Assembly (NCBI RefSeq): GCF_009733595.1
Contig: NZ_WOFH01000007.1
Coordinates: 1 to 64,000, forward strand
DNA: 64,000 nucleotides
Direction of reading: 5' to 3'
Origin: Actinomadura litoris
GTDB lineage: Bacteria > Actinomycetota > Actinomycetes > Streptosporangiales > Streptosporangiaceae
Shown here: positions 52,532-61,497 of the stretch, one piece after another
How the letters are laid out: the number at the start of each line of letters is the position of its first letter
How positions within the stretch are numbered: the first letter of the stretch is position 1
Program-made: the position numbers and the translations under genes
Notes under the pieces: model-generated
Told to the model about the DNA's origin: nothing
Databases searched by the model: none
The model's input: the letters and a program-made list of their open reading frames with translations, nothing else

Positions 52532-53527
52532 TCAGGCGCGGTCCGGCAGCCTCAGCTCGGTCAGCCACTCGTCGTGCCCGGTGGATTCTCCGCGCACCAG
52601 CCGCATGTAGGCGTCCCGGACGAGCGTCGTGAGCGGACCGGGGGTTCCGTCGCCGACGGTGAGGCCGTCCACCGCGCGGACGGGGAGGATCTCCCAGGCC
52701 GTCCCCATGAAGAAGATCTCGTCGGCCACGTACAGCTCGCTGCGGTCGACCTCGCGCACCTCGACGGGGACGTCCGCCTCGGCGAGCAGCGTGAGGGCGG
52801 TGTCGCGGGTGATGCTCTCCAGCAGGCCGCCGGTCAGCGCGGGGGTGATGACCCTGCCGTCGCGGACGAGCGCGACGCAGGCCGCCGGGCCCTCGCTCAC
52901 CTTGAGCCGCTCGTTCAGCATGATCGGCCAGTCGTGCCCGTTCTCCCGCGCCTCCATCAGCGCCAGCCGGCCGTTGTGGTAGTTCGAGAACGCCTTGGCG
53001 CGCGGCGGGGCGCTGGCGTCGGGCACCCGCAGCCAGGAGCTGACCGCCGCGCGGCAGCCGCGCTCGTCGGCCAGGCCGCTGCGGAACGGCCAGCTGTCCA
53101 CGACGACGTCGCAGCGCAGCCCGGCGGGCACCATCTGCTCGCGGATGATGCCGGCGGGGTAGGCCCACGGGCGCACGTAGACGTCGCACGCGTAGCCGTT
53201 GGCCGCGAGCACCTCCAGGACGGCGGTGTGCAGCTCCTCGGCCGTCCAGGGGATCTCGATGCGGCAGATCCGCGCGGACTGGTGGAGGCGGCGCAGGTGG
53301 TCGTCCAGCCGAAAGACCAGGAGCCGCTCGCCGTCGGCGGCCAGGTACGCCTTGAGGCCCTCGAAGACCGCAGCGACGGACGCGTGCCCCACCGCGTTGA
53401 CGTGCACCCGCGCCTCATGCCACGGGACGAGGCCGCCGCTGCGCCACAGCCAGTCGGGGTCGCCGCCGTCCGGGTCGACCAGCGAGTCGACGGTCCCCGC
53501 ACGGCCGGCCCGCTGATCGTCGATCAT
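52532..53527 (-). CDS. ilvE: Class IV aminotransferase, branched-chain type
   Basis: 331 residues from ATG 53527. Fold-type IV PLP enzyme: VFEGLKAYLAADGERLLVFR, RPWAYPAG, the Schiff-base Lys in AKAFSNYHNG, and GGLLESITRDTALTLLAEAD, DEIFFMGTAWEILPV in the C-terminal domain. Similar to branched-chain aminotransferases, which interconvert Leu/Ile/Val and their keto acids. D-amino acid or biosynthetic-cluster variants cannot be excluded. The 280 bases downstream (52249-52531) show no gene. Confidence 0.85.
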   Translation of the reverse strand: MIDDQRAGRAGTVDSLVDPDGGDPDWLWRSGGLVPWHEARVHVNAVGHASVAAVFEGLKAYLAADGERLLVFRLDDHLRRLHQSARICRIEIPWTAEELHTAVLEVLAANGYACDVYVRPWAYPAGIIREQMVPAGLRCDVVVDSWPFRSGLADERGCRAAVSSWLRVPDASAPPRAKAFSNYHNGRLALMEARENGHDWPIMLNERLKVSEGPAACVALVRDGRVITPALTGGLLESITRDTALTLLAEADVPVEVREVDRSELYVADEIFFMGTAWEILPVRAVDGLTVGDGTPGPLTTLVRDAYMRLVRGESTGHDEWLTELRLPDRA

Positions 53528-53722
53528 GGTTATGTGATTACCGCCCGGTCGCCGCGGGAAACCAGGTCGAAGGCGGTCAGATCGGGCAGGACGCGGCTCG
53601 CGCACCGGGGCGTTCTTCAGCGGCGGCGCGTGCTCCAACACGTGATCACCGGAAGCGCCGCCGTCCAGCAGCCCGGCGGGCTCGGGACGCCGCCCGCGGC
53701 ACCGGCGTCTTCACCAACGGGA

Positions 53723-53759
53723 CCGAGGCGGGACACGGCCGGGCCGTGTCCCGCCTCGG
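53723..53759 (-). terminator. Strong terminator after the DUF1062 gene
   Basis: Near-perfect inverted repeat, CCGAGGCGGGACACGG (53723-53738) with CCGTGTCCCGCCTCGG (53744-53759). It starts 20 bases after the DUF1062 stop on the minus strand. Confidence 0.8.
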
Positions 53760-53780
53760 CGCACCGCCGATGCCCGGAGG

Positions 53781-54341
53781 CTAACCGGCCGGGCATACCA
53801 GGACGAACGAGAAGTCGTGCCTCGTCCTCCGGTTCAACGGGATCTCGATCTTCACTCTGCGGGCGATCTCGGAGCGGCTGAGGCCCAGCCCGCGGGCGAT
53901 CAGCCGTTCGGGACGGACCGGCACCGGATCCTCGAAGACGACCGCGACCCGGACGGGCCACGGATCATCGGGCACGGGGGACGCGTCGAGTTCCCAGCAC
54001 CCGTCCCAGTCGAGCGCGAACCGGTTGCGCCGGGCGATCGACGGGTCGAGGAGCGTGTCGGTGACAAGGGACGGTGAGTTGGTCGTGTAGCCGGCCAGCA
54101 GGTCGGCGCGCAGCGCGCCGACCTGGACGCGGTCGTGGACGGTGAGCTTGCCGGTCCGCCCGCAGGCGGCGCAGTTGACCAGCAGCCAGACGTCGAGCAG
54201 CTTGCCGTTGGCGTTGACGCGGAACCTGCCGTCGCCGACCGCGGCGTGCCCCGAGGGGCAGTCCACGCAGCGGAGGGCGAGCAGGGGCAGGCGGGTGCGC
54301 CGCACGGCCCAGGGCAGCACGGGATGAAGGTGTGAAGACAT
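53781..54341 (-). CDS. DUF1062 protein
   Basis: 186 residues from ATG 54341 (an earlier ATG at 54368 exists). RCVDCPSGHAAVGDGRFRVN and NCAACGRTGKLTVHDR hold Cys pairs that may bind zinc, as in DUF1062 proteins. The C-terminal SRSEIARRVKIEIPLNRRTR looks DNA-binding-like (DUF1062 often has an HTH-like end). Function unknown. Upstream 54342-54845 (504 bases) has a notably AT-rich patch near 54590-54710, likely promoters for the protease gene. Confidence 0.82.
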   Translation of the reverse strand: MSSHLHPVLPWAVRRTRLPLLALRCVDCPSGHAAVGDGRFRVNANGKLLDVWLLVNCAACGRTGKLTVHDRVQVGALRADLLAGYTTNSPSLVTDTLLDPSIARRNRFALDWDGCWELDASPVPDDPWPVRVAVVFEDPVPVRPERLIARGLGLSRSEIARRVKIEIPLNRRTRHDFSFVLVCPAG

Positions 54342-54845
54342 GACTCTCTGAAGACCTGACGAAGGCATGGAGAACAGAGCCGACGGCGTGGTCGGCGACC
54401 GATGCGTGGAGAAGTGTCAGGTCTAGAGAGCGGGGGGCGTCATGCGCGCTGTGTCCTCACGTAGGGAGAGCGTCAGGGTAGCGACCGGCGTCCACGACGT
54501 CCAACCTCGCCGCCGCGCCTGATGCCGCCGGGACCACAGTGAGCCGGGCATCGAATGCATGTTCGGTAGCCGGGCCCGCAAAAACCGCCGTTCGCGTCGA
54601 CCGTTCGGCGATTTAGTGGCAAAAGCGCAGTTCAGACCGTATAGCACGAGGTTATGCCCAAATGTCATGGTTCCCCCCGCCTTCATCAGGTGTCAATGTC
54701 GTGCTTGCAGGACGCGTCGGCCGCCACGCGCCGCACAGCTCCCCAATCCGTGTGCGCGCCGCTCCCCCGGCCCCGCCGTCGCGTCGGCCGCCGCCCCGAC
54801 CCCCGCGGGGCGGCCTCGCTCCCGCTCTGATGGAGGCACGCGGCT

Positions 54846-57800
54846 GTGAAACGAAGAAACCATCTCCTGGTGACCACCGCGGTCACCGCCCTCGCGCTCA
54901 CCGGCGTGGCGGCACCCGCCATGACGTCCGCCCAGGGCAGCCAGGCCCCCGGCACCGACCCGAAGACGGCCGCGATGGCGTCGGCGGACCGGCTGGTCGC
55001 CGGGAACGCCGCCGCCCTGCACGCCGGCAAGGACGAGAAGTACATCCGGACCCAGGTGGTCGGCACGCCCTGGGACCAGTACTACGTCGCCTATGAGCGC
55101 ACCTACCGCGACGTCCCCGTCGTCGGCGGCGACTTCGTGGTCGCCACCGACGGGCAGGGCCGCGTGCGCACGCTGTCGGTCGCGCAGCAGCAGCAGATCA
55201 CGGTCGGCACCACGCCGAAGATCAGCCAGGCCGCCGCCGCGGGCAGCTCCCGCGCCGCGCTGACCAGCCCCGACAAGGCCGAGGTCAAGCCCCGCCTCGT
55301 CGTCCACGCCCTGACCAAGCCGCGGCTGGCGTGGGAGAGCGTCGTGACCGGACGCGACGGCAAGCAGCCGAGCCGCAAGAAGGTCTATGTCGACGCCCAG
55401 ACCGGCAAGCGGTTCGACGCCCAGGAGACCATCCACGCCGGTACCGGCACCGGCATCTGGGAGGGCTCGAACCTCACCATCGGGACGACCCAGTCGGGCA
55501 GCACCTACACGATGCGCGACCCGAAGCGGCCAGGGCTCACGTGCGCCGACTACAGCGGCGGCATCTTCTCCGGGCCGGACGACACCTGGGGCAGCACGTC
55601 CAAGACCAGCAAGGAGGCCGGCTGCGTCGACACCATGTACGCCGCCGCCGGGTTCTGGGACCTGCTCAAGACCTTCGGGCGGGACGGCCTGCGCAACGGC
55701 CAGTGGGCCCCGGCGCGGGTCGGCCTCAACGCGGTCAACGCCTACTGGAACGGCACCGACGCGCAGTTCGGCCACAACCAGGCCAACCAGTGGATCACCT
55801 CGACCGACGTCGTGGACCACGAGTTCGGCCACGGCCTGGACAACTTCACCCCGGGCGGCATGTCCGGCGGCGGAACCCAGGAGTTCGTGGGCGACGTGTG
55901 GGGCGCCTCCGTCGAGGCGTTCCTGAACAACCCGGTGGACAAGCCCGACTACACGGTCGGCGAAGAGGTCAACCTGGTCGGGCAGGGCCCGATCCGCAAC
56001 ATGTACAACCCCTCGCAGGTCAACAACGACCCGAACTGCTACTCCTCCTCGGTTCCGAGGATGGAGGTGCACAAGGCGGCAGGCCCCGGCAACCACTGGT
56101 TCTACCTGCTCGCGGAGGGCTCCAACCCCGGCGGCGGCAAGCCGAACAGCCCCGTCTGCCAGGGCGGCCAGGTGACGGGCATCGGCGTCCTGAACGCCGC
56201 GAAGATCTTCTACAACGCGATGAACATGAAGACCTCCGGCACCAGCTACCCCCGGTACCGGACGCTGACGCTCAGCGCCGCGAAGAACCTCGACAAGACC
56301 TGCGACTGGTTCAACAAGGTGAAGGCGGCGTGGGACGCCGTCCAACTCGGCGCGCAGTCGGGCGACCCGACCTGCACCCCGGGTGCCACCACGGCGAACA
56401 CCGTGGGTGGTGGCCTCCCAAAAGTAGTGGCCGCGCCTGACATCAACGTCGAGAATGTCAAGGCGCACCTCCAGCAGCTCCAGACCATCGCCTCGCAGAA
56501 CGGCGGCAACCGCCGCTCCACGGGCGGCGGTTACCTCGGCTCCGTGTCCTATGTCGAGCAGAAACTGAAGGCCGCCGGATTCACGGTGACCCGCCAGGCA
56601 TGCTCGTCGGGATGCACCGGAGGCGCCGGGCCCAATCTGATCGCGGACTGGCCCGGCGGGAACGAGAACAACGTCTACATGTTCGGAGCCCACCTCGACA
56701 GCGTCGGAGCGGGCCCCGGCATCAACGACGACGGCAGCGGTTCCGCGGCGCTGCTGGAGACGGCTCTCCAGCTCGCCCAGTCCAAGCCCACCATGCTGAA
56801 CCACGTGCGGTTCGGCTGGTGGACGGACGAGGAACAGGGCCTGCGCGGCTCGCAGTTCTACACGAGCCGGCTGCCGACCGCGGAACGGTCGAAGATCAAG
56901 GGCTACTTCAACTTCGACATGGTCGGCTCACCCAACGCCGGTTATTTCATCGACTATCTCAACTCGCCTCTCTCGGCGAACCTGAAGGGTTACTTCGACT
57001 CCATCAAGGTTCCTACCGAAGAGGTCACGGAGTGCTGTAGCGACGACGGGTCCTTCCGCAACATCGGTGTCCCGACGTCGACCCTGTCCACCGGCGCGGG
57101 GATGAGGAAGTCCTCCGCGCAGGCGCAGAAATGGGGCGGCACCGCCGGTCAGGCGTTCGACCGGTGCTACCACCAGTCCTGCGACAGCTACCCGGCCAAC
57201 ATCAACACGACCGCGCTCGACCGCAGCGCGGACTCGATGGCCTGGGCGCTGTGGAAGGTCGCCGTCGGCGGTGCCCGCGCGCCCGACGCCGCACCGGTGT
57301 CCACCGTCCCCGAGACGCTCACCGTGTCGAACGTCTCGACGGTCCCCTCACCCGACATCAATGTCGAGAACGTCAAGGGACACCTCCAGCAGCTCCAGAC
57401 CATCGCCACGCAGAACGGCGGCACCCGCCGCTCCACCGGTGCGGGTTACCTCGGCTCCGTGTCCTACATCGAGCAGAAACTGAAGGCCGCCGGATTCACG
57501 GTGACCCGCCAGGCCTGCTCGTCGGGATGCACCGGCGGCGCCGGGCCGAACCTCATCGCGGACTGGCCCGGCGGGAACGAGAACAACGTCTACATGTTCG
57601 GAGCCCACCTCGACAGCGTCGGAGCGGGCCCCGGCATCAACGACAACGGCACCGGGTCGTCCGCCCAACTGGAGGTCGCGCTGCAACTGGCCCAGTCCAA
57701 GCCCACGATGCTGAACCACGTGCGGTTCGGCTGGTGGACGGACGAGGAGCAGGGCCTGCGCGGTTCGAAGTTCTATGTGGGCCGCCTGTCGACGGCCGAC

Positions 57801-58220
57801 CGGTCGAAGATCAAGGGCTACTTCAACTTCGACATGGTCGGCTCGCCGAACCCGGGCTACTTCATCGACGACATCAACTCGCCCACGGCGAAGAACCTGA
57901 AGGAGTACTTCGACTCGATCAACGTCCCGACCGAGGAGGTCGCCGAGTGCTGCAGTGACGACGGGTCGTTCCGCAACGCCGGAATCCCCACGACGTTCCT
58001 GTTCACCGGCGCGCCGGCGACCAAGACCGCCGCGCAGGCGAAGAAGTGGGGAGGCACCGCCGGGCAGGCGTTCGACCGGTGCTACCACCAGGCCTGCGAC
58101 CGGTATCCGAACAACGTCGACACGACCGCGCTCGACCGCTGCTCCGACGCGATCGCCCACGCGCTGTGGAAGGTCGCGGTGAGCGCCGCACCGGCGCCAG
58201 GGAACAGCGAGCGAACGTGA
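54846..58220 (+). CDS. Secreted three-module metalloprotease: M4 peptidase plus two M28 aminopeptidases
   Basis: 1124 residues. Signal peptide 1-30; FTP/propeptide about 35-205; M4 (thermolysin-type) domain about 210-515 with VVDHEFGHG (zinc H325, catalytic E326, H329) and QEFVGD (E346). Two tandem M28 modules, about 532-820 and 837-1115, resemble Streptomyces griseus aminopeptidase: AHLDSVGAG (His616, His921), INDDGSGS or INDNGTGS, TDEEQG, FDMVGSPN and CYHQSCD or CYHQACD. All M28 metal ligands are kept in both copies. GTG start with GGAGG 12 bases upstream. One protein thus combines endo- and aminopeptidase activities. Confidence 0.93.
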   Translation: MKRRNHLLVTTAVTALALTGVAAPAMTSAQGSQAPGTDPKTAAMASADRLVAGNAAALHAGKDEKYIRTQVVGTPWDQYYVAYERTYRDVPVVGGDFVVATDGQGRVRTLSVAQQQQITVGTTPKISQAAAAGSSRAALTSPDKAEVKPRLVVHALTKPRLAWESVVTGRDGKQPSRKKVYVDAQTGKRFDAQETIHAGTGTGIWEGSNLTIGTTQSGSTYTMRDPKRPGLTCADYSGGIFSGPDDTWGSTSKTSKEAGCVDTMYAAAGFWDLLKTFGRDGLRNGQWAPARVGLNAVNAYWNGTDAQFGHNQANQWITSTDVVDHEFGHGLDNFTPGGMSGGGTQEFVGDVWGASVEAFLNNPVDKPDYTVGEEVNLVGQGPIRNMYNPSQVNNDPNCYSSSVPRMEVHKAAGPGNHWFYLLAEGSNPGGGKPNSPVCQGGQVTGIGVLNAAKIFYNAMNMKTSGTSYPRYRTLTLSAAKNLDKTCDWFNKVKAAWDAVQLGAQSGDPTCTPGATTANTVGGGLPKVVAAPDINVENVKAHLQQLQTIASQNGGNRRSTGGGYLGSVSYVEQKLKAAGFTVTRQACSSGCTGGAGPNLIADWPGGNENNVYMFGAHLDSVGAGPGINDDGSGSAALLETALQLAQSKPTMLNHVRFGWWTDEEQGLRGSQFYTSRLPTAERSKIKGYFNFDMVGSPNAGYFIDYLNSPLSANLKGYFDSIKVPTEEVTECCSDDGSFRNIGVPTSTLSTGAGMRKSSAQAQKWGGTAGQAFDRCYHQSCDSYPANINTTALDRSADSMAWALWKVAVGGARAPDAAPVSTVPETLTVSNVSTVPSPDINVENVKGHLQQLQTIATQNGGTRRSTGAGYLGSVSYIEQKLKAAGFTVTRQACSSGCTGGAGPNLIADWPGGNENNVYMFGAHLDSVGAGPGINDNGTGSSAQLEVALQLAQSKPTMLNHVRFGWWTDEEQGLRGSKFYVGRLSTADRSKIKGYFNFDMVGSPNPGYFIDDINSPTAKNLKEYFDSINVPTEEVAECCSDDGSFRNAGIPTTFLFTGAPATKTAAQAKKWGGTAGQAFDRCYHQACDRYPNNVDTTALDRCSDAIAHALWKVAVSAAPAPGNSERT
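56439..58180 (+). repeat. 915-bp tandem duplication encoding the two M28 modules
   Basis: Copy 1 about 56439-57265 and copy 2 about 57354-58180, offset exactly 915 bases at four places compared (module start, HLDS, catalytic core, module end). Long blocks are identical or differ only at third positions. The spacer differs, encoding a Ser/Thr/Val-rich linker before copy 2. Confidence 0.88.
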
Positions 58221-58226
58221 CCGCCC

Positions 58227-58252
58227 GGGAGGCCGGCGCCGGCCGGCCTCCC
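58227..58252. terminator. Bidirectional terminator 1 between protease and mtnC
   Basis: GGGAGGCCGG (58227-58236) pairs with CCGGCCTCCC (58243-58252), seven bases after the protease stop. Confidence 0.75.
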
Positions 58253-58289
58253 GACGGCTGAGGCGCCGGGCGCCCCGGCCATCCAGAAC

Positions 58290-58339
58290 GTGCCCGGTCC
58301 GGCCTTTCTCCACAGGGGTGGGGAGGCTGGACCGGGCAC
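58290..58339. terminator. Bidirectional terminator 2 between protease and mtnC
   Basis: GTGCCCGGTCC (58290-58300) pairs with GGACCGGGCAC (58329-58339). Serves both convergent transcripts. The remaining sequence to 58500 has no gene. Confidence 0.65.
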
Positions 58340-58500
58340 ACCCTTGCGCGCGGGCGGCGGGGCGCCGTGCCGGACGGCGCCAGGTTGGCCCACCTACCCG
58401 ACGCCGTCGCGGTCGGCGACGAGCCGGCGTCTCGGACAGGCGCGTGCGGTGACAGGTGTTCGGCCCCGGTCTCTGGATCCGCTGACCGGGCCGAGCGCGT

Positions 58501-59211
58501 TCAAGCCAGTGCGACCGAGACCAGATCCGTGAAGACGGGATGCGCGGCTTCCGTTCCGGGGCCCGCGCCGGACGCGCCGCCCGGGTTCTCCTCGGGGCGG
58601 TTCACCAGCGCCGTTCTCCACTTCGCCCGCCGAGCCGCGTCGAGTTCCCGGGCGAGGTCGGAGACGAAGAGCATCTCCTCCGCCGGGACGCCGACGCCGC
58701 CCGCGATGAGGCGGTAGGAGTTCGCCTCCTTTTTCGGCCCGGCGGTCGTGATGTCGAAATGGCCGCGGAGCCACCGGCGCAGATCCCCGAACTGGGTGTG
58801 CGCGAACCAGAGCCGCTGGGCCTGGACGGATCCCGACGAGTAGACGTAGACGGGCACCCCGCGAAGCCTCCATTCACGAAGCGCGTCCAGGGTGTCGGGA
58901 TAGACGTGCCCGGTCACCTCGCCCGTCGCGAATCCCTCGGCCCAGATCATGCCCTGGAGCGTTTTGAGCGGCGCCACCTTGCGGTCCTCGTCGGACCACC
59001 GCTCCAGGGCCCGGATCACGGCGGCATCGTCGTCCGGCGCGTCCTCTAGGCGAAGCCTCTCCCGCGTCTCCCGAAGGACGTCCCTCGCCTGATCCTCGTG
59101 GTCGGCGACCCATTTTCGCAGGCGCTCACGCGCGTAAGGGAACAGCACCTCCTGGACATGGGCGGTGGAACTCGTGGTGCCCTCGATGTCCAGGACGACG
59201 GCGCCGGTCAT
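58501..59211 (-). CDS. mtnC: Acireductone synthase (enolase-phosphatase E1)
   Basis: 236 residues of the HAD superfamily. AVVLDIEGTTSSTAHVQEVL holds the catalytic DxEGTT motif I; VYVYSSGSVQAQRLWF is motif II; KKEANSYRLIAGGVGVPAEE is motif III with Lys and Asp further on. It converts 2,3-diketo-5-methylthiopentyl-1-phosphate to acireductone in the methionine salvage pathway. Its ATG overlaps the mtnD stop by four bases. Confidence 0.95.
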   Translation of the reverse strand: MTGAVVLDIEGTTSSTAHVQEVLFPYARERLRKWVADHEDQARDVLRETRERLRLEDAPDDDAAVIRALERWSDEDRKVAPLKTLQGMIWAEGFATGEVTGHVYPDTLDALREWRLRGVPVYVYSSGSVQAQRLWFAHTQFGDLRRWLRGHFDITTAGPKKEANSYRLIAGGVGVPAEEMLFVSDLARELDAARRAKWRTALVNRPEENPGGASGAGPGTEAAHPVFTDLVSVALA

Positions 59212-59786
59212 ACCCGGGCCAGGAGGTCGTCGAGCCGCGGGAAACGCGAGGCGATGCTCTCCGGGAGGAACTCGCCGATCCAGCCGTCCTCCTGCTGGAA
59301 GAAGCGAATGGCGGTGAAGGACGGGGTGCGCCCCATGTCGAACCAGTGGACGGTGCGCTTCGGCACGGAGAGCAGATCACCGGCCGTGCAGACCGTGGCG
59401 TAGACCTTGCCATCGACGTGCAGATAGAAGCAGCCGGTGCCGTCCACGAAGAAGCGCACCTCGTCCTCCTTGTGGAAGTGCTCCTCCAGGAACTTCGACC
59501 GCGCTTGGGCGGCGAGCTTCACCCATTCCGGGTCGCCGGGGTTCGGGATCATCCGCACGACGTCGACGAGGGTGTAGCCGCCCTCCGCGCTGATCCGGTC
59601 GATGTCGTGCCGGTAGGCGTCCTTGATCGTGGACTCGTCCGCCGAGGCGGGCAGGGACGCGGCGGTCTCCCAGTGCTCGACACGCACGCCGATCCCGGCG
59701 AGTTCGCGGCGGACGGCGCCCGCGTCCTCGGTCCGGAGCAGCACGGTGCCCGGTGCGTCGTCGGGCATGATCTGGAGCAGCGTCAT
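59208..59786 (-). CDS. mtnD: Acireductone dioxygenase
   Basis: 192 residues, cupin fold. Metal ligands in EEHFHKEDEVRFFV (HxHxxxxE) and VPKRTVHWFDMG (His). Oxidises acireductone to the keto acid of methionine with Fe or to a CO-releasing off-pathway product with Ni. Middle gene of a three-gene operon. The start is ATG 59786. Confidence 0.95.
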   Translation of the reverse strand: MTLLQIMPDDAPGTVLLRTEDAGAVRRELAGIGVRVEHWETAASLPASADESTIKDAYRHDIDRISAEGGYTLVDVVRMIPNPGDPEWVKLAAQARSKFLEEHFHKEDEVRFFVDGTGCFYLHVDGKVYATVCTAGDLLSVPKRTVHWFDMGRTPSFTAIRFFQQEDGWIGEFLPESIASRFPRLDDLLARV

Positions 59787-59803
59787 GGGGCGCCTCCTCA
59801 GGG

Positions 59804-60463
59804 TCAGATGGTCGTGGAGCCGTGCATCAGAAGCGAGAGGCGGCAGAGCGCCTCGACGCATTCGAGACGGTTGCGGGCATGGTCGAGGTCGCGTCCCCAC
59901 GTCGTGACTCCGTGCCGCTCGATGAGCAGACCGGCCGTGGCGCGCGGCGGGCTCGCGCGCAGAAAGGCGCCGACGTCGGCGGCGATCCGGCGGACCTCCG
60001 GCCAATTGACGAAAACCGGGACGCGGACGTGCGAAGGGTCGTCGAGCCCCAGGCCCTTGGCCAGCTCCATGTCGACGAACTCGACGTGGGCGACGCCCTG
60101 CCCCGCGCGATGGAACCGGGGAAGTGAGGCGAGCGCCGTCGAATACGGGGCATGCGCGTGAATGACCGCGCCGCAGTCCTCGTATTCCCTGTAGAACGCC
60201 AAATGGACAGCGGTTTCGGCGGAGGGGCGCCGCGTCTCGCCGGTGAACCGCGACCCGTCGCCGGCGTTGACCAGAACGGTGTCGCGACGGTCGACCGTGC
60301 CCTTGGCGCATCCGCTCGCGGAGATCAGGACCGCGTCTCCTGATCTGACCGAAATGTTGCCGGACGTGCCTTCCATCCAGCCCCGTCCGTACAACTGCCT
60401 GCACATGTGCGCCACGTGCTCCCGCAGGGTCGCGGGCACCGTTTCGAGGTCAGCGGAGTTCAT
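59804..60463 (-). CDS. mtnB: Methylthioribulose-1-phosphate dehydratase
   Basis: 219 residues, class II aldolase/adducin fold with zinc ligands in VIHAHAPYSTAL and LIERHGVTTWG; GTSGNISVRSGD is the N-terminal signature. Dehydrates 5-methylthioribulose-1-phosphate. First gene of the mtnB-mtnD-mtnC operon. mtnA, mtnK/mtnP and the transaminase are not in the window, so upstream steps are encoded elsewhere. Confidence 0.93.
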   Translation of the reverse strand: MNSADLETVPATLREHVAHMCRQLYGRGWMEGTSGNISVRSGDAVLISASGCAKGTVDRRDTVLVNAGDGSRFTGETRRPSAETAVHLAFYREYEDCGAVIHAHAPYSTALASLPRFHRAGQGVAHVEFVDMELAKGLGLDDPSHVRVPVFVNWPEVRRIAADVGAFLRASPPRATAGLLIERHGVTTWGRDLDHARNRLECVEALCRLSLLMHGSTTI

Positions 60464-60606
60464 CGTTCTCCCGGTCGCCCTCGGAGGTGACGGTGCGGAG
60501 GCGCCGGCCTGAAGGGGCACCGCCGCACAGCCAGCCTCCACCAACGTCCGAACGGCGGCAAGGGCGTTCCCGCCGCTCCACTCGTCCGATAATCCTCGCG
60601 GTATAC

Positions 60607-60616
60607 ATACCGGTAT
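60607..60616. promoter_or_regulatory. ATACCGGTAT palindrome and partner half-site (candidate TetR operator)
   Basis: Perfect 10-bp palindrome in the AT-rich divergent region between mtnB and the TetR gene. A related CATACCGTTAGGGGTAC, an imperfect copy sharing CATACCG, follows at 60632-60648. Placement suits autoregulation by TetR and possibly control of the mtn operon. Confidence 0.45.
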
Positions 60617-60675
60617 AGCAACTTACCTAGCCATACCGTTAGGGGTACATTCCAGGGGTGGGCGCCGATAAGGCG

Positions 60676-60700
60676 CTCCCAGGCGGCACTTACCTGGGAG
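60676..60700 (+). promoter_or_regulatory. Leader hairpin before the TetR gene
   Basis: CTCCCAGG (60676-60683) pairs perfectly with CCTGGGAG (60693-60700), followed by GAGGTGGGG. It may be an attenuator or a stem affecting translation of the TetR gene. Function not shown. Confidence 0.35.
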
Positions 60701-60747
60701 GAGGTGGGGAGACGGAGCCTTGACGGGCTTTGTGTCCCCTTTCGGAG

Positions 60748-61365
60748 ATGACGCACAGCACGGGGCTCCCGGGCCGGGGCGGCCGGCGGCGCCCCCTCAC
60801 CCCCGCCGGCGCGCGCGTTCTGGGGACCGCCTCGCGCCTGTTCTACGAGCACGGCCTGCGCGCGGTCGGCGTGGAGGCCATCGCCGACGAGGCGGGCGTG
60901 ACCAAGAAGACCCTCTACGACCGCTTCGGCTCCAAGGACGACCTGATCCTCGCCTACCTGCGCGGCCGCGACGAGCTGTGGCGGTCGACGCTCGTCGGCT
61001 TCGTGGAGGAGCGCGGCGGCTCGCCCACCGAGCGGCTGCTGGCGACCTTCCGGGCACTGGACGGGTGGCTGAAGGAGCGCAACCGGCGCGGCTGCGCCTT
61101 CGTCAACGCGCACGTCGAACTGCCCGAGGACCACCCCGGCCAGCGGCTGGCGCGCGAGCACAAGGCGTGGATGCTCGACTACCTCGAAGGGCTCGCCGCC
61201 GACGCCGGGGCCGCCGATCCGGCCCTGCTGGCGCGCCGGCTCCTGATCCTGCACGAGGGCGCCTGCGTCACCGACTCCATGGGCACGGTGGACGGGGCCG
61301 CCGAACTGGCCGAGGAGATGGCGGCGGCCCTCATCGAGAGGTCGCTGGCGCCCACGTCCGCCTGA
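60748..61365 (+). CDS. TetR/AcrR-family transcriptional regulator
   Basis: 205 residues from ATG 60748; a TTG at 60730 is an alternative with a better upstream purine stretch. The N-terminal HTH is LFYEHGLRAVGVEAIADEAG and VTKKTLYDRFGSKDDLILAY. The C-terminal ligand domain fits TetR_C. Followed 130 bases later by an alpha/beta hydrolase gene that may be its target. Confidence 0.92.
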   Translation: MTHSTGLPGRGGRRRPLTPAGARVLGTASRLFYEHGLRAVGVEAIADEAGVTKKTLYDRFGSKDDLILAYLRGRDELWRSTLVGFVEERGGSPTERLLATFRALDGWLKERNRRGCAFVNAHVELPEDHPGQRLAREHKAWMLDYLEGLAADAGAADPALLARRLLILHEGACVTDSMGTVDGAAELAEEMAAALIERSLAPTSA

Positions 61366-61497
61366 CCTGCCGCGCGAGCGGTGTCAGGCCGGGCGAACGC
61401 GGTACATGTGTGGTGAGGGCGTCCTCATCCTGAGCGGATTTCCGCGCCCGAGCAGGTCCAGCGATGAGTTCTCCATACATCAGGAGTCGATACCGCC

